NCBI GenBank assembly: GCA_018267585.1
Contig: JAFDYE010000706.1
Span: 1-34,106, forward strand
DNA: 34,106 bases
Direction of reading: 5' to 3'
Source: Bacteroidota bacterium
GTDB lineage: Bacteria > Bacteroidota > Bacteroidia > Chitinophagales > Chitinophagaceae
Under the pieces are notes generated by a model. It saw only the letters and a program-made list of their open reading frames with translations, was not told where the DNA came from and did no database searches. A program made the position numbers and the translations under genes. Shown piece after piece: positions 9,218 through 16,428 of the stretch; positions within the stretch are counted from its first letter, which is position 1; the number at the start of each line of letters is the position of its first letter.

Positions 9218-10783
9218 ATGCCAGAAAAAAAAATAATTACCGACAGCGGTATTGAAGTACAGGAAGTCTATACCTCGGCCGACCTGCCTCCCGCCGGTAC
9301 ACCCGAAGAGCTGCCCGGTGAATTTCCCTATACCCGGGGCGTCCAGCGCGACATGTATCGCGGAAAGCTGTGGACCATGCGGCAGTATGCGGGTTTCAGC
9401 ACAGCAGAAGAAAGCAACGCCCGCTATCATTACCTGCTGAAGCAGGGTGTCATGGGCCTCAGCGTTGCCTTTGACCTTCCCACCCAGATCGGCTATGACA
9501 GCGACCATCCCCTCGCCGAAGGAGAGGTCGGCAAGACGGGCGTGGCCATCGATTCCATCGAAGATATGCAGACGCTGTTCAAGGGGATCCGGCTGGAAGA
9601 CGTCTCCACTTCCATGACCATCAACGCCACGGGCTATATCCTCCTCGCCTTTTATACCGCCCTGGCGAAATCACAGGGCGCCGACCTGAAGAAGATCAGC
9701 GGTACCATCCAGAACGACATCCTGAAGGAATATGCGGCGCGCGGGACCTATATCTATCCACCCAAGCCATCTATGCGCATCATCACGGATATCTTCGAAT
9801 GGTGCAGCCATGAACTGCCCAAATGGAACACCATCTCCATTTCGGGCTATCATATCCGCGAGGCAGGAAGCACGGCCGTTCAGGAAATAGCCTTCACCCT
9901 CAGTAACGGCAAGGCCTATGTGAAAGCCGCCATGGAAAAAGGGCTCGACATCAACGTATTCGGCAAGCGGCTATCCTTCTTCTTCAATGCCCACAACAAC
10001 CTTTTCGAAGAGGTCGCCAAATTCAGGGCCGCCCGTCGGATGTGGGCCAGAATGATGAAAGAGCTCGGCGCTACCGATCCCAAAGCCATGATGCTGCGCT
10101 TTCATACGCAGACAGGTGGCAGCACGCTCACGGCGCAGCAGCCGCACAACAATATCGCCAGGGTGACAATACAGACCCTCGCCGCGGTGCTCGGGGGAAC
10201 CCAGTCCCTGCACACCAACGGCTTTGACGAGGCCCTCAGCCTGCCGACAGAAGAAGCCGCGCGTATCGCGCTGCGCACACAGCAGATCGTCGCCTTCGAA
10301 AGCGGCGCCGCGGATACCGCCGACCCCCTGGCCGGTAGCTACTTCATAGAATCGCTGACCAGCCAGGTTGAAGAGGCCGCCTGGCAATTGATCAGCCATA
10401 TCGACGAAATGGGCGGCAGCGTCAGCGCAATCGAGCGGGGTTTCATCCAGGAAGAGATCGCCCGCAGCGCCTACCAGTACCAGCAACGGGTCGAAACAAA
10501 AGAGCAGATCATCGTCGGCGTCAATAGTTTCCAGACCGCCGGGACCGGCTCGATCCCTGTCTTCCGCATCGACGACAGCATCCGCCAGGTGCAGATAGAA
10601 AAGCTCAATTCGCTAAAGAAAAGAAGGGACCCCGCAAAAGTCGACAGGATCCTGCAGGACCTCAACGACAAGGCTTCGTCCGGCGAGAATATCATGCCCG
10701 TAGTTGTCGAGGCCGTGGAGCATCTTTGTACGTTGGGCGAGATCGCCGATACGCTACGCGAGGTGTTTGGAGAGTATAAATAA
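9218..10783 (+). CDS. Methylmalonyl-CoA mutase catalytic subunit without cobalamin domain
   Basis: Catalytic TIM-barrel subunit of an acyl-CoA mutase, 521 residues. It would interconvert methylmalonyl-CoA and succinyl-CoA in propionate and branched-chain metabolism. Aligning by eye to the Propionibacterium enzyme, Tyr89 corresponds to Y57 (RQYAGF), Arg207 to R175 ([13 protein letters not shown]) and His244 to H212 (SISGYH), all with the same offset of 32. The Tyr/Arg pair is the methylmalonyl signature; isobutyryl-CoA mutases carry Phe and Gln there. The protein stops after the barrel and helical linker and lacks the C-terminal B12-binding domain with its DxHxxG motif, so a separate small subunit or another full-length chain must supply it. 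None is seen nearby. A run of nine A bases lies at codons 3-6. It is the second gene of a pair with the membrane-anchored protein upstream. Confidence 0.93.
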   Translation: MPEKKIITDSGIEVQEVYTSADLPPAGTPEELPGEFPYTRGVQRDMYRGKLWTMRQYAGFSTAEESNARYHYLLKQGVMGLSVAFDLPTQIGYDSDHPLAEGEVGKTGVAIDSIEDMQTLFKGIRLEDVSTSMTINATGYILLAFYTALAKSQGADLKKISGTIQNDILKEYAARGTYIYPPKPSMRIITDIFEWCSHELPKWNTISISGYHIREAGSTAVQEIAFTLSNGKAYVKAAMEKGLDINVFGKRLSFFFNAHNNLFEEVAKFRAARRMWARMMKELGATDPKAMMLRFHTQTGGSTLTAQQPHNNIARVTIQTLAAVLGGTQSLHTNGFDEALSLPTEEAARIALRTQQIVAFESGAADTADPLAGSYFIESLTSQVEEAAWQLISHIDEMGGSVSAIERGFIQEEIARSAYQYQQRVETKEQIIVGVNSFQTAGTGSIPVFRIDDSIRQVQIEKLNSLKKRRDPAKVDRILQDLNDKASSGENIMPVVVEAVEHLCTLGEIADTLREVFGEYK

Positions 10784-10942
10784 ACCCGGCAACCGGTCAG
10801 ATCATACCTTCACACTCCGCGCCACCGAAATATAACCGCTGAATAAAAGTCGCTCCGGACTCTCGCCCCTATACACCGAGAACCTTCTTTCCCGATGGGG
10901 AGACCTGAACCTGAAAATGAAGAATTTCGCCACTGGATGTAT

Positions 10943-12046
10943 TTAGAAGATGAACTGTCTGCTGCTGGTCATGCCCTCTTTCGCCACCGTTACCACATAG
11001 ACGCCATGCGGGCACCCGCCGGCAGCGATATCCGCGATCTGGTCTCCCGCCTGCGCATCGAGGACCCGATGATAGAGGGCCCTGCCGTCCCGCGACCAAA
11101 TGCTCAGCTGGTATACCCCGCCGGAAGTCAGGTGCAAGAATGTTCTCACTATCCCGCCCGAGGCCGCCACGCCGCGGATGCCCGTGCCCGTGACAGACAC
11201 GCCGGGCGTCACGACCGATGTTGGCGAAAGGACGCTGCTCCCGCCTGACTGCTCAGCCAATACCCGGTAAAATACCCTGTCCGTCACCGGGACTGCAATA
11301 TCATTATACTGATAGGAGATCGCGTCGGTCGCATTTACGCGATCGATCGCCTCGAAATTCACACCATCCACGGAGCGCTCGACTGCAAAGGACGTGCCCG
11401 GGGCAATACCGAATGTCTGCCACCGGAGGCTAACGGCGCCCGTCGTCGGCCTGGCGCTCAGGACTATCGATTGCTCAGCCAGAAGACCGGAAATAGCCTG
11501 TCCGGCGATGCTGATATTGTCGTAGACAAAACGGCTGGTGCCACCTGAATTGATCGTCGTGTTGTATCCATACAGCCGGAAACTAACAGCCCCTGTCAGG
11601 TTCTGAAACACCGCCGGCAGCGTCACCGTATACGTAGCATAGTTATAGGTCATACTGTTTGTCGCGAGGTCGGTAGTATACCCGTCGAGGCTCGAACGCA
11701 GCGCCCAGCTGGTCGGACCGGCTCCCGATGGAGAACCCGTATTGCTGCGGCGGACCGTCATCGCCACGCTGTTGAGGACGAGCGTATATCCAGTCGAAGG
11801 GCTGACGGTGAACTGCAGATAGGCGTTGGCATCGATCGCCCCTGCCGGCCAGCCATCCTGACCATAGAACTCCGTAGAGCCATTAAAAGAATTGCTGACG
11901 ATCGATGACCCGAGGGAAACGGCCGAAGCCGAAATATGGGAGGCGGGAGAGCCGGCCAGCGTTGAATTAAACCCCCAGGAAACAGCCGTCTGGGCGCTAG
12001 CTCCAAAGGCGATGGAGAATACTGCAAGGGTCAGGATAGTTTTCAT
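10943..12046 (-). CDS. Secreted protein with T9SS type A C-terminal sorting domain
   Basis: A 367-residue exported protein. An N-terminal signal peptide ends near GASAQ (residue 19). Residues about 20-190 form a beta-rich domain with alternating polar and aromatic residues (for example FVYDNISIAGQA), reminiscent of a jelly-roll or carbohydrate-binding fold. Residues about 195-285 resemble a fibronectin-III-like or Ig-like module, with VSLRWQTFG and FYRVLAEQSGG. The last 80 or so residues match a type IX secretion sorting domain, with YQLSIWSRDGRALYHR, GVYVVTVAKEG and a short hydrophobic end (QFIF). It would leave the periplasm through the T9SS and attach to the surface or be released. It is convergent with the mutase gene and has no obvious operon partner. 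No enzymatic motif is seen; an adhesin or binding protein is plausible. Confidence 0.85.
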   Translation of the reverse strand: MKTILTLAVFSIAFGASAQTAVSWGFNSTLAGSPASHISASAVSLGSSIVSNSFNGSTEFYGQDGWPAGAIDANAYLQFTVSPSTGYTLVLNSVAMTVRRSNTGSPSGAGPTSWALRSSLDGYTTDLATNSMTYNYATYTVTLPAVFQNLTGAVSFRLYGYNTTINSGGTSRFVYDNISIAGQAISGLLAEQSIVLSARPTTGAVSLRWQTFGIAPGTSFAVERSVDGVNFEAIDRVNATDAISYQYNDIAVPVTDRVFYRVLAEQSGGSSVLSPTSVVTPGVSVTGTGIRGVAASGGIVRTFLHLTSGGVYQLSIWSRDGRALYHRVLDAQAGDQIADIAAGGCPHGVYVVTVAKEGMTSSRQFIF

Positions 12047-12290
12047 GCATACAGGTTGTGCCGTTTGGATCGCAATTGGCCTGCCGTTTCGTAGTTAAAT
12101 GATAATCAGCCGGTTAATATCATACAAACCATCACTATCTTTCCCATTACCGGAATAGATTCCAATTCAGGAAATATGGAAACCTTCGGCAATCGCGGCC
12201 TGGCGGACTGTAAGGACCTAACAAAACGCAACCTGTCGTGTTTAAGCTGAAAGAGGATTAAAAACGGGCCTGTCTCTTCGATTTTCGCGG

Positions 12291-13214
12291 CTATGAAGGC
12301 TGGGCTTCGGCCTGGGCTTGTGGATCGTGCAAGAACTCGTCCCGAAGCTGCGACCGGTCTGCCGGCGGCACCGAGCCGTCCAGCTCCCGGGATATTTTGA
12401 GCAGCAGCTGACTGCTGTTATGTAATTTGGAAACGAGCTCTTCGGTCTGCCGCCATTGCTTCTGCAGCTGGCCCTGGAGCTCTTCGATCTGGCGGTCCCT
12501 GCTCTCGAGCTGACGATCTTTTTCCTCCAGCAGTCGACCTCTTTCTTCCAAAAGGCTTTCCCGGCCATTGATCACTTCCGGGGAATCCTGCTCCGGGGCC
12601 GCAGGCAGAGAATCCCCGACCTTCGCAGCCGTTGAATACGCGACCTCGTCAACCGGGGGGCGCTCAGCCCCATCAACCGGGAGCCGCTCAACCCCATCAA
12701 CCGGGGGCCGCTCAACCCCATCAACCGGGGGGCGCTCAACCTCGTCCGGTAAGCCCCCCTTCGTCCGCTGGTCCAGCAGATCCCGGTATCGTTGCTCCGA
12801 CCTGACCAGCTCGTTCTTTAGCTGTTCGATGCGCTGATCGGCAAGGTCGCGGTATTGCTCGTATTTTTCTTTCATCCACAGGATACCCTTGTACATTCTG
12901 TTCCGCTCGCGCTCGCTAAGGTCCTCCGCCTTCTCGTTCGTGCCTTTATAACCGTCCGCGCCTCCCAAACCCTCCGCCTCCTCCGCGCCGACCGACAGGC
13001 TCCTTCCCTGGATTGCGGCAAGCAGGTCCGCGGGGTCGGCGGTGATATCCATTCCCTCCATAGAAAGCGTCAACTCTTCGCCCGCCCGGTGGCGACTGCG
13101 ATAGTGTAGCCAGGTCGTGACCAGCAGGGTCACAACGATCAACGGTACGGATATCCATAAAAGGATTCGTAAGAACAGCCCGAACTCATATAGGTTAACC
13201 AGGAGCAGATGCAT
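12291..13214 (-). CDS. Membrane-anchored coiled-coil protein with octapeptide repeats
   Basis: A 307-residue protein of unknown function. I place the start at the ATG at 13214; the longer reading frame to 13274 would need a TTG start and adds a weakly hydrophobic stretch. One transmembrane helix lies at about residues 12-36 (FLRILLWISVPLIVVTLLV). A charged region contains a first helical stretch at about 101-150 (KEKYEQYRDLADQRIEQL). Residues 158-190 consist of four repeats of an eight-residue unit of the type VERPPVDG, then an alanine/proline-rich linker, and a strong coiled coil at about 218-280 (RLLEEKDRQLESRDRQIEEL). It is likely an inner-membrane protein with a long extended domain acting as a spacer or scaffold. 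The neighbours give no functional clue, and it is divergent from the Spy-like gene. Confidence 0.75.
   Translation of the reverse strand: MHLLLVNLYEFGLFLRILLWISVPLIVVTLLVTTWLHYRSRHRAGEELTLSMEGMDITADPADLLAAIQGRSLSVGAEEAEGLGGADGYKGTNEKAEDLSERERNRMYKGILWMKEKYEQYRDLADQRIEQLKNELVRSEQRYRDLLDQRTKGGLPDEVERPPVDGVERPPVDGVERLPVDGAERPPVDEVAYSTAAKVGDSLPAAPEQDSPEVINGRESLLEERGRLLEEKDRQLESRDRQIEELQGQLQKQWRQTEELVSKLHNSSQLLLKISRELDGSVPPADRSQLRDEFLHDPQAQAEAQPS
12649..12744 (-). repeat. Four tandem 24-bp repeats within coding sequence
   Basis: Four direct copies of a 24-base unit lie at 12649-12672, 12673-12696, 12697-12720 and 12721-12744, each beginning TCAACCGGG on the plus strand. They differ at only a few bases, and each encodes one octapeptide of the form VERPPVDG on the minus strand. 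The unit length is a multiple of three, so gain or loss of copies keeps the frame. Confidence 0.9.
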
Positions 13215-13485
13215 GATGAGAGTTTTAGGTAGAATTGCTCTCAATAGTTGAAAGACAGATAATTGTGTGAACAATCGTGTTTCGGACTCGTCCCCGTTGG
13301 GACCTCAAAATGTTACGGGCTGGTTCTGCGTCAGGGTGAAAGCGGTTGAAGAAATACAATATTCACGCCAAAAAAGCAAGGATTGACCGACGCCGGAAAG
13401 GGCCGCTTGCCGCCTACGTAAATCCCGGACCTGGCACGGGATTTTAGCACAAATTTGGTGAACATCTTCTTTAAACTTTTTAACC

Positions 13486-13875
13486 ATGAATGCCAGTAAA
13501 AACTTGATCGCTTGCGCCGCTCTATTGATCGCGCTCTTTTCTGCCACATCTACTTACGCCCAGGGTGGTCGTATGATGGATACAGCTGCCATGCGCCAGC
13601 GCATGGAGGCCCGGCTTCAAAAAATGAAAGACGACCTGAAGCTCACGCCCGTACAGGTGGATTCCATGAGGGCTATCCAGTCGGACATGCAGGGTAAGAT
13701 GCGGGATATCTTCATGGATCAGTCCATGAGCCGCGAAGACAAGATGGCCAAGATCCAGCCAATGCGCGAAGCCGCCGACAAAAGGGTCGAGGCTGTTCTC
13801 GGTCCCGACCTCTTCAAGAAATACCAGGATTGGCAAGCAGCAAACCGGCCGCAGCGCGGCGGGGGCAACCGATAA
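13486..13875 (+). CDS. Small periplasmic Spy/CpxP-like protein
   Basis: A 129-residue exported protein with a signal peptide ending near TYAQ (residue 26). The mature part is almost wholly helical and highly charged, with many Met and Gln residues. It contains LKLTPVQVDSMRAI, close to the LTxxQ-type motif of Spy/CpxP periplasmic chaperones, then a second helical stretch (KMAKIQPMREAADKRVEAVL) and a Gly/Arg-rich tail. Proteins of this kind in Bacteroidota are usually unannotated; a chaperone-like or metal/stress-sensing role is an analogy. It stands alone and ends at a bidirectional terminator shared with glnS. The ATG at 13486 is chosen because it gives a complete signal peptide. Confidence 0.75.
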   Translation: MNASKNLIACAALLIALFSATSTYAQGGRMMDTAAMRQRMEARLQKMKDDLKLTPVQVDSMRAIQSDMQGKMRDIFMDQSMSREDKMAKIQPMREAADKRVEAVLGPDLFKKYQDWQAANRPQRGGGNR

Positions 13876-13885
13876 GATCTCATTA

Positions 13886-13912
13886 AAAAAGGAGGCTTTC
13901 GGCCTCCTTTTT
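13886..13912. terminator. Bidirectional terminator between Spy-like gene and glnS
   Basis: A perfect 11-bp stem, AAAAAGGAGGC (13886-13896) with GCCTCCTTTTT (13902-13912), encloses a five-base loop. It has A-runs and T-runs on both sides, so it can terminate transcription from both converging genes. It lies 10 bases after one stop codon and 5 bases after the other. Confidence 0.9.
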
Positions 13913-13917
13913 CTTTA

Positions 13918-15594
13918 TCATGATTTCTTCTGCTCTTTTGCCCAGTTATCCCTCAGCGTCGTCGTCCGGTTGAAGACCAGCTTCTCTTCCGAACTATCCT
14001 TGTCCAGGTAGAAATATCCTTTTCGCAGGAATTGATAGTGGTCGCTGAATTTCGCTTCTTTCAATGCCGGCTCGGCATAGGCTGCCGGCAGCACCTGCAG
14101 GGAATCGGGGTTGATATATTCCTTGAAATCGCCTTCTTCATTGGCGGGGTCTTCGACCCGAAAGAGCCGGTCATAGAGCCGCACTTCCGCCGTGATGGCG
14201 TGCCTGACGCTGACCCAGTGGATCGTGGCCTGCACCTTCATGTTGGCCTGGGACCCGCCGCTCTTGCTCTCGGGTATATATGAACAGCGCAGCTCGATGA
14301 TCTTTCCCGACGCATCCTTGACGACCTCGTCGCACTGGATGATATAAGCGCTCTTCAGCCTTACTTTCTGGCCGGGGGACAATCGGAAGAATTTCTTGGG
14401 AGGATTCTCCATAAAGTCCTCATTCTCGATATACAGCTCACGGCTGAAAGGCAGCTGGCGGTGCGTCGTCTCCGGATCCTCCGGGTTGTCTTCACTGCTC
14501 AGGTATTCTTCTTCCTGTTCATAGTTGGTGATCACTACCTTCAAAGGATCAAATACCACCATCCGCCGGTGGGCGATCTTATTGAGATGGTCACGGACAC
14601 AGAACTCCAGCAGGGAGACGTCGATGAGGTTATCCCGTTTGGCCACGCCGATCCGCTCCGCAAAATGGCGGATGCTCTCGGGCGTATAGCCGCGGCGGCG
14701 AAGACCCGAGATGGTCGGCATACGAGGGTCGTCCCATCCGGTGACATAGCGCTCATTGACCAGCTGCAGCAGCTTGCGCTTGCTCATTACCGTATAGGTC
14801 ATATTCAAACGCGCGAACTCGTATTGGTGCGAAGGGAATATCTCTAATTTATCGATAAACCACTCGTATAGGGGACGATGCGGCACGAACTCCAGAGTAC
14901 ACACCGAATGCGTGATCTTCTCGATGGAATCGCTTTGTCCGTGGGCGAAATCATACAGCGGATAGATACACCACTTATCGCCGGTGCGGTGGTGGTGTGC
15001 GTGTTTGATCCGGTACATGATGGGATCACGGAGCAGCATGTTTGGCGAGCTCATGTCGACCTTCGCCCGCAGCACCTTCTCTCCGTCCTTGTACTTTCCC
15101 GCGCGCATATCCCTGAACAGCCGGAGGTTCTCCTCCACACTGCGGTCGCGATAAGGGCTATTCTGACCGACAGTCGTCGGCGTACCTTTCAGCCGGGCGA
15201 TCTCTTCCGAGCTGCTGTCATCCACATAGGCAAGGCCCTTGCCGATAAGGTCTTCGGCGAACTGGTATAGCTGTTCGAAATAGTCGGAAGCATAGAGCTC
15301 ATTCGCCCACTCAAAACCGAGCCATCGGATATCCTCCTTGATGCTGTCCACGTATTCGGTATCTTCCGTTACGGGATTGGTGTCGTCAAACCGGAGGTTG
15401 GTCTTGCCGCCATATTTCTGCGCCAGGCCGAAATTGAGGACGATAGACTTGGAATGACCGATATGGAGATATCCATTCGGCTCCGGAGGAAAACGGGTCA
15501 GGATCGACTTGTACCTGCCCGCAGACAGGTCCTCCTCCACGATCTCTTCCAGGAAGTTCAGGGACTTTTCTTCTTCTTTTTTTATCTCCGTCAT
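13918..15594 (-). CDS. glnS: Glutaminyl-tRNA synthetase
   Basis: Class I aminoacyl-tRNA synthetase that charges tRNA-Gln with glutamine in the cytoplasm; 558 residues, close to the E. coli enzyme (554). The HIGH motif is at residues 44-47 within PPEPNGYLHIGHSKS, and the KMSKS-type motif is VMSKRK at 269-274. GlnRS-type features include RFDDTNP, LYDFAHGQSDSIE and THSVCTLEFVPHRPLYEW. The C-terminal anticodon-binding beta-barrels follow, with HWVSVRHAITAEVRLYDRLF. I place the start at the ATG at 15594 (MTEIKKEE); the reading frame is open further upstream, but that stretch lies in the gap after yggS and shows no synthetase homology. It is the second gene of a pair with yggS, 55 bases downstream of it. 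Having GlnRS suggests direct charging rather than the GatCAB transamidation route for tRNA-Gln. Confidence 0.97.
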   Translation of the reverse strand: MTEIKKEEEKSLNFLEEIVEEDLSAGRYKSILTRFPPEPNGYLHIGHSKSIVLNFGLAQKYGGKTNLRFDDTNPVTEDTEYVDSIKEDIRWLGFEWANELYASDYFEQLYQFAEDLIGKGLAYVDDSSSEEIARLKGTPTTVGQNSPYRDRSVEENLRLFRDMRAGKYKDGEKVLRAKVDMSSPNMLLRDPIMYRIKHAHHHRTGDKWCIYPLYDFAHGQSDSIEKITHSVCTLEFVPHRPLYEWFIDKLEIFPSHQYEFARLNMTYTVMSKRKLLQLVNERYVTGWDDPRMPTISGLRRRGYTPESIRHFAERIGVAKRDNLIDVSLLEFCVRDHLNKIAHRRMVVFDPLKVVITNYEQEEEYLSSEDNPEDPETTHRQLPFSRELYIENEDFMENPPKKFFRLSPGQKVRLKSAYIIQCDEVVKDASGKIIELRCSYIPESKSGGSQANMKVQATIHWVSVRHAITAEVRLYDRLFRVEDPANEEGDFKEYINPDSLQVLPAAYAEPALKEAKFSDHYQFLRKGYFYLDKDSSEEKLVFNRTTTLRDNWAKEQKKS

Positions 15595-15649
15595 AGTTGA
15601 TTCTTGAAACCTGTAAAAATACGGAATCCCCGGCAGCCGGCCAAAGCCA

Positions 15650-16318
15650 TCAGCCTCTTTTCCCGAACAGCAGGCTGCCGATACGTACCATCGTACTCCC
15701 CTCTGCCACAGCAAGTTGATAGTCCCCGCTCATACCCATGGAGAGAATGTTGGAAGCCGGGCCGGTCAGGGCCGTAAAATGTGCGTCAAACAGCTGTTTC
15801 AGCGTGTGGAACTCCGCCCGGACTGCGCCCCTGTCTTCCGAAAAAGACGCCATGCCCATCAGCCCCCTGATGCGGACATTGGCCCATGCGGCAGGATCGG
15901 ACCGCACCGCCGTCAGCACCTCGTCCAGCTCTGCCGCGTCAAGGCCGAACTTTGTCTCTTCTTCGGCTATATGCACCTGTAAAAGGACATCGGCGATCCG
16001 GCCTGCTTTCGCAGCCTGTTTGTTGATCTCCTTCAGCAGCCGGAGACTGTCAACACCGTGGATCAAATAAACAAAAGGAATAATGTTCTTAACCTTGTTG
16101 GATTGGAGATGGCCGATAAAATGCCAGCGGATATCCGAAGGCAGCTGCGCGTGCTTTTCGAGCAGCTCCTGTACATAGTTCTCGCCAAAGTCGCGCTGCC
16201 CTTCGTCATAGAGCGCTAAAATATCTTCAGCGGGCTTGGTTTTCGAGACGGCCACCAGCACCGTTGCTTCACCGATCACCCGCTTTACACCGAGATAAGC
16301 CTCCTTGTTTATCGGCAT
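15650..16318 (-). CDS. yggS: YggS-family pyridoxal phosphate homeostasis protein
   Basis: A 222-residue PLP-binding protein of the YggS/PROSC family, which has an alanine-racemase-like TIM barrel but no known catalytic turnover and keeps free PLP and amino-acid pools balanced. The PLP lysine is K26 in LVAVSKTKP. Other family motifs are DFGENYVQELLEK, WHFIGHLQSNKVK, GLMGMASF, and the phosphate-binding end SMGMSGDYQLAVAEGSTMVRIGS. Length is typical. It is the first gene of a minus-strand pair with glnS and is divergent from the outer-membrane receptor gene, 110 bases away. No unusual features were seen. Confidence 0.96.
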   Translation of the reverse strand: MPINKEAYLGVKRVIGEATVLVAVSKTKPAEDILALYDEGQRDFGENYVQELLEKHAQLPSDIRWHFIGHLQSNKVKNIIPFVYLIHGVDSLRLLKEINKQAAKAGRIADVLLQVHIAEEETKFGLDAAELDEVLTAVRSDPAAWANVRIRGLMGMASFSEDRGAVRAEFHTLKQLFDAHFTALTGPASNILSMGMSGDYQLAVAEGSTMVRIGSLLFGKRG

Positions 16319-16390
16319 GTTAAAATGGTTTAACGCGAAGATACCTACACCAGCGGTATTGTTGAGCAGGTTTAGCAGGGCAGATTGAAC

Positions 16391-16398
16391 TAATTTTG
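16391..16398 (+). promoter_or_regulatory. -7 promoter box (TAnnTTTG) for outer-membrane receptor
   Basis: TAATTTTG is an exact match to the Bacteroidota -7 consensus TAnnTTTG and lies 30 bases before the start codon of the receptor gene at 16429. A clear TTTG -33 box is not seen at the usual distance; the closest is TTTA at 16371-16374. The leader would be about 25 bases. Confidence 0.5.
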
Positions 16399-16428
16399 TG
16401 GACTTTTCAACCGCGGATCTTGTAACAC

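Noticed and set aside
12047-12290. Possible small gene or RNA in the gap between the T9SS protein and the coiled-coil protein
   Set aside because: No frame with recognisable coding features and no clear hairpin or promoter consensus could be identified.
12649-12744. Repeats considered as a CRISPR array
   Set aside because: The copies are contiguous 24-base units without spacers and lie within a coding frame.
15595-15714. N-terminal extension of glnS by 40 residues
   Set aside because: The extension lies in the yggS-glnS gap and reaches into yggS, shows no synthetase homology, and the ATG at 15594 gives the normal length.
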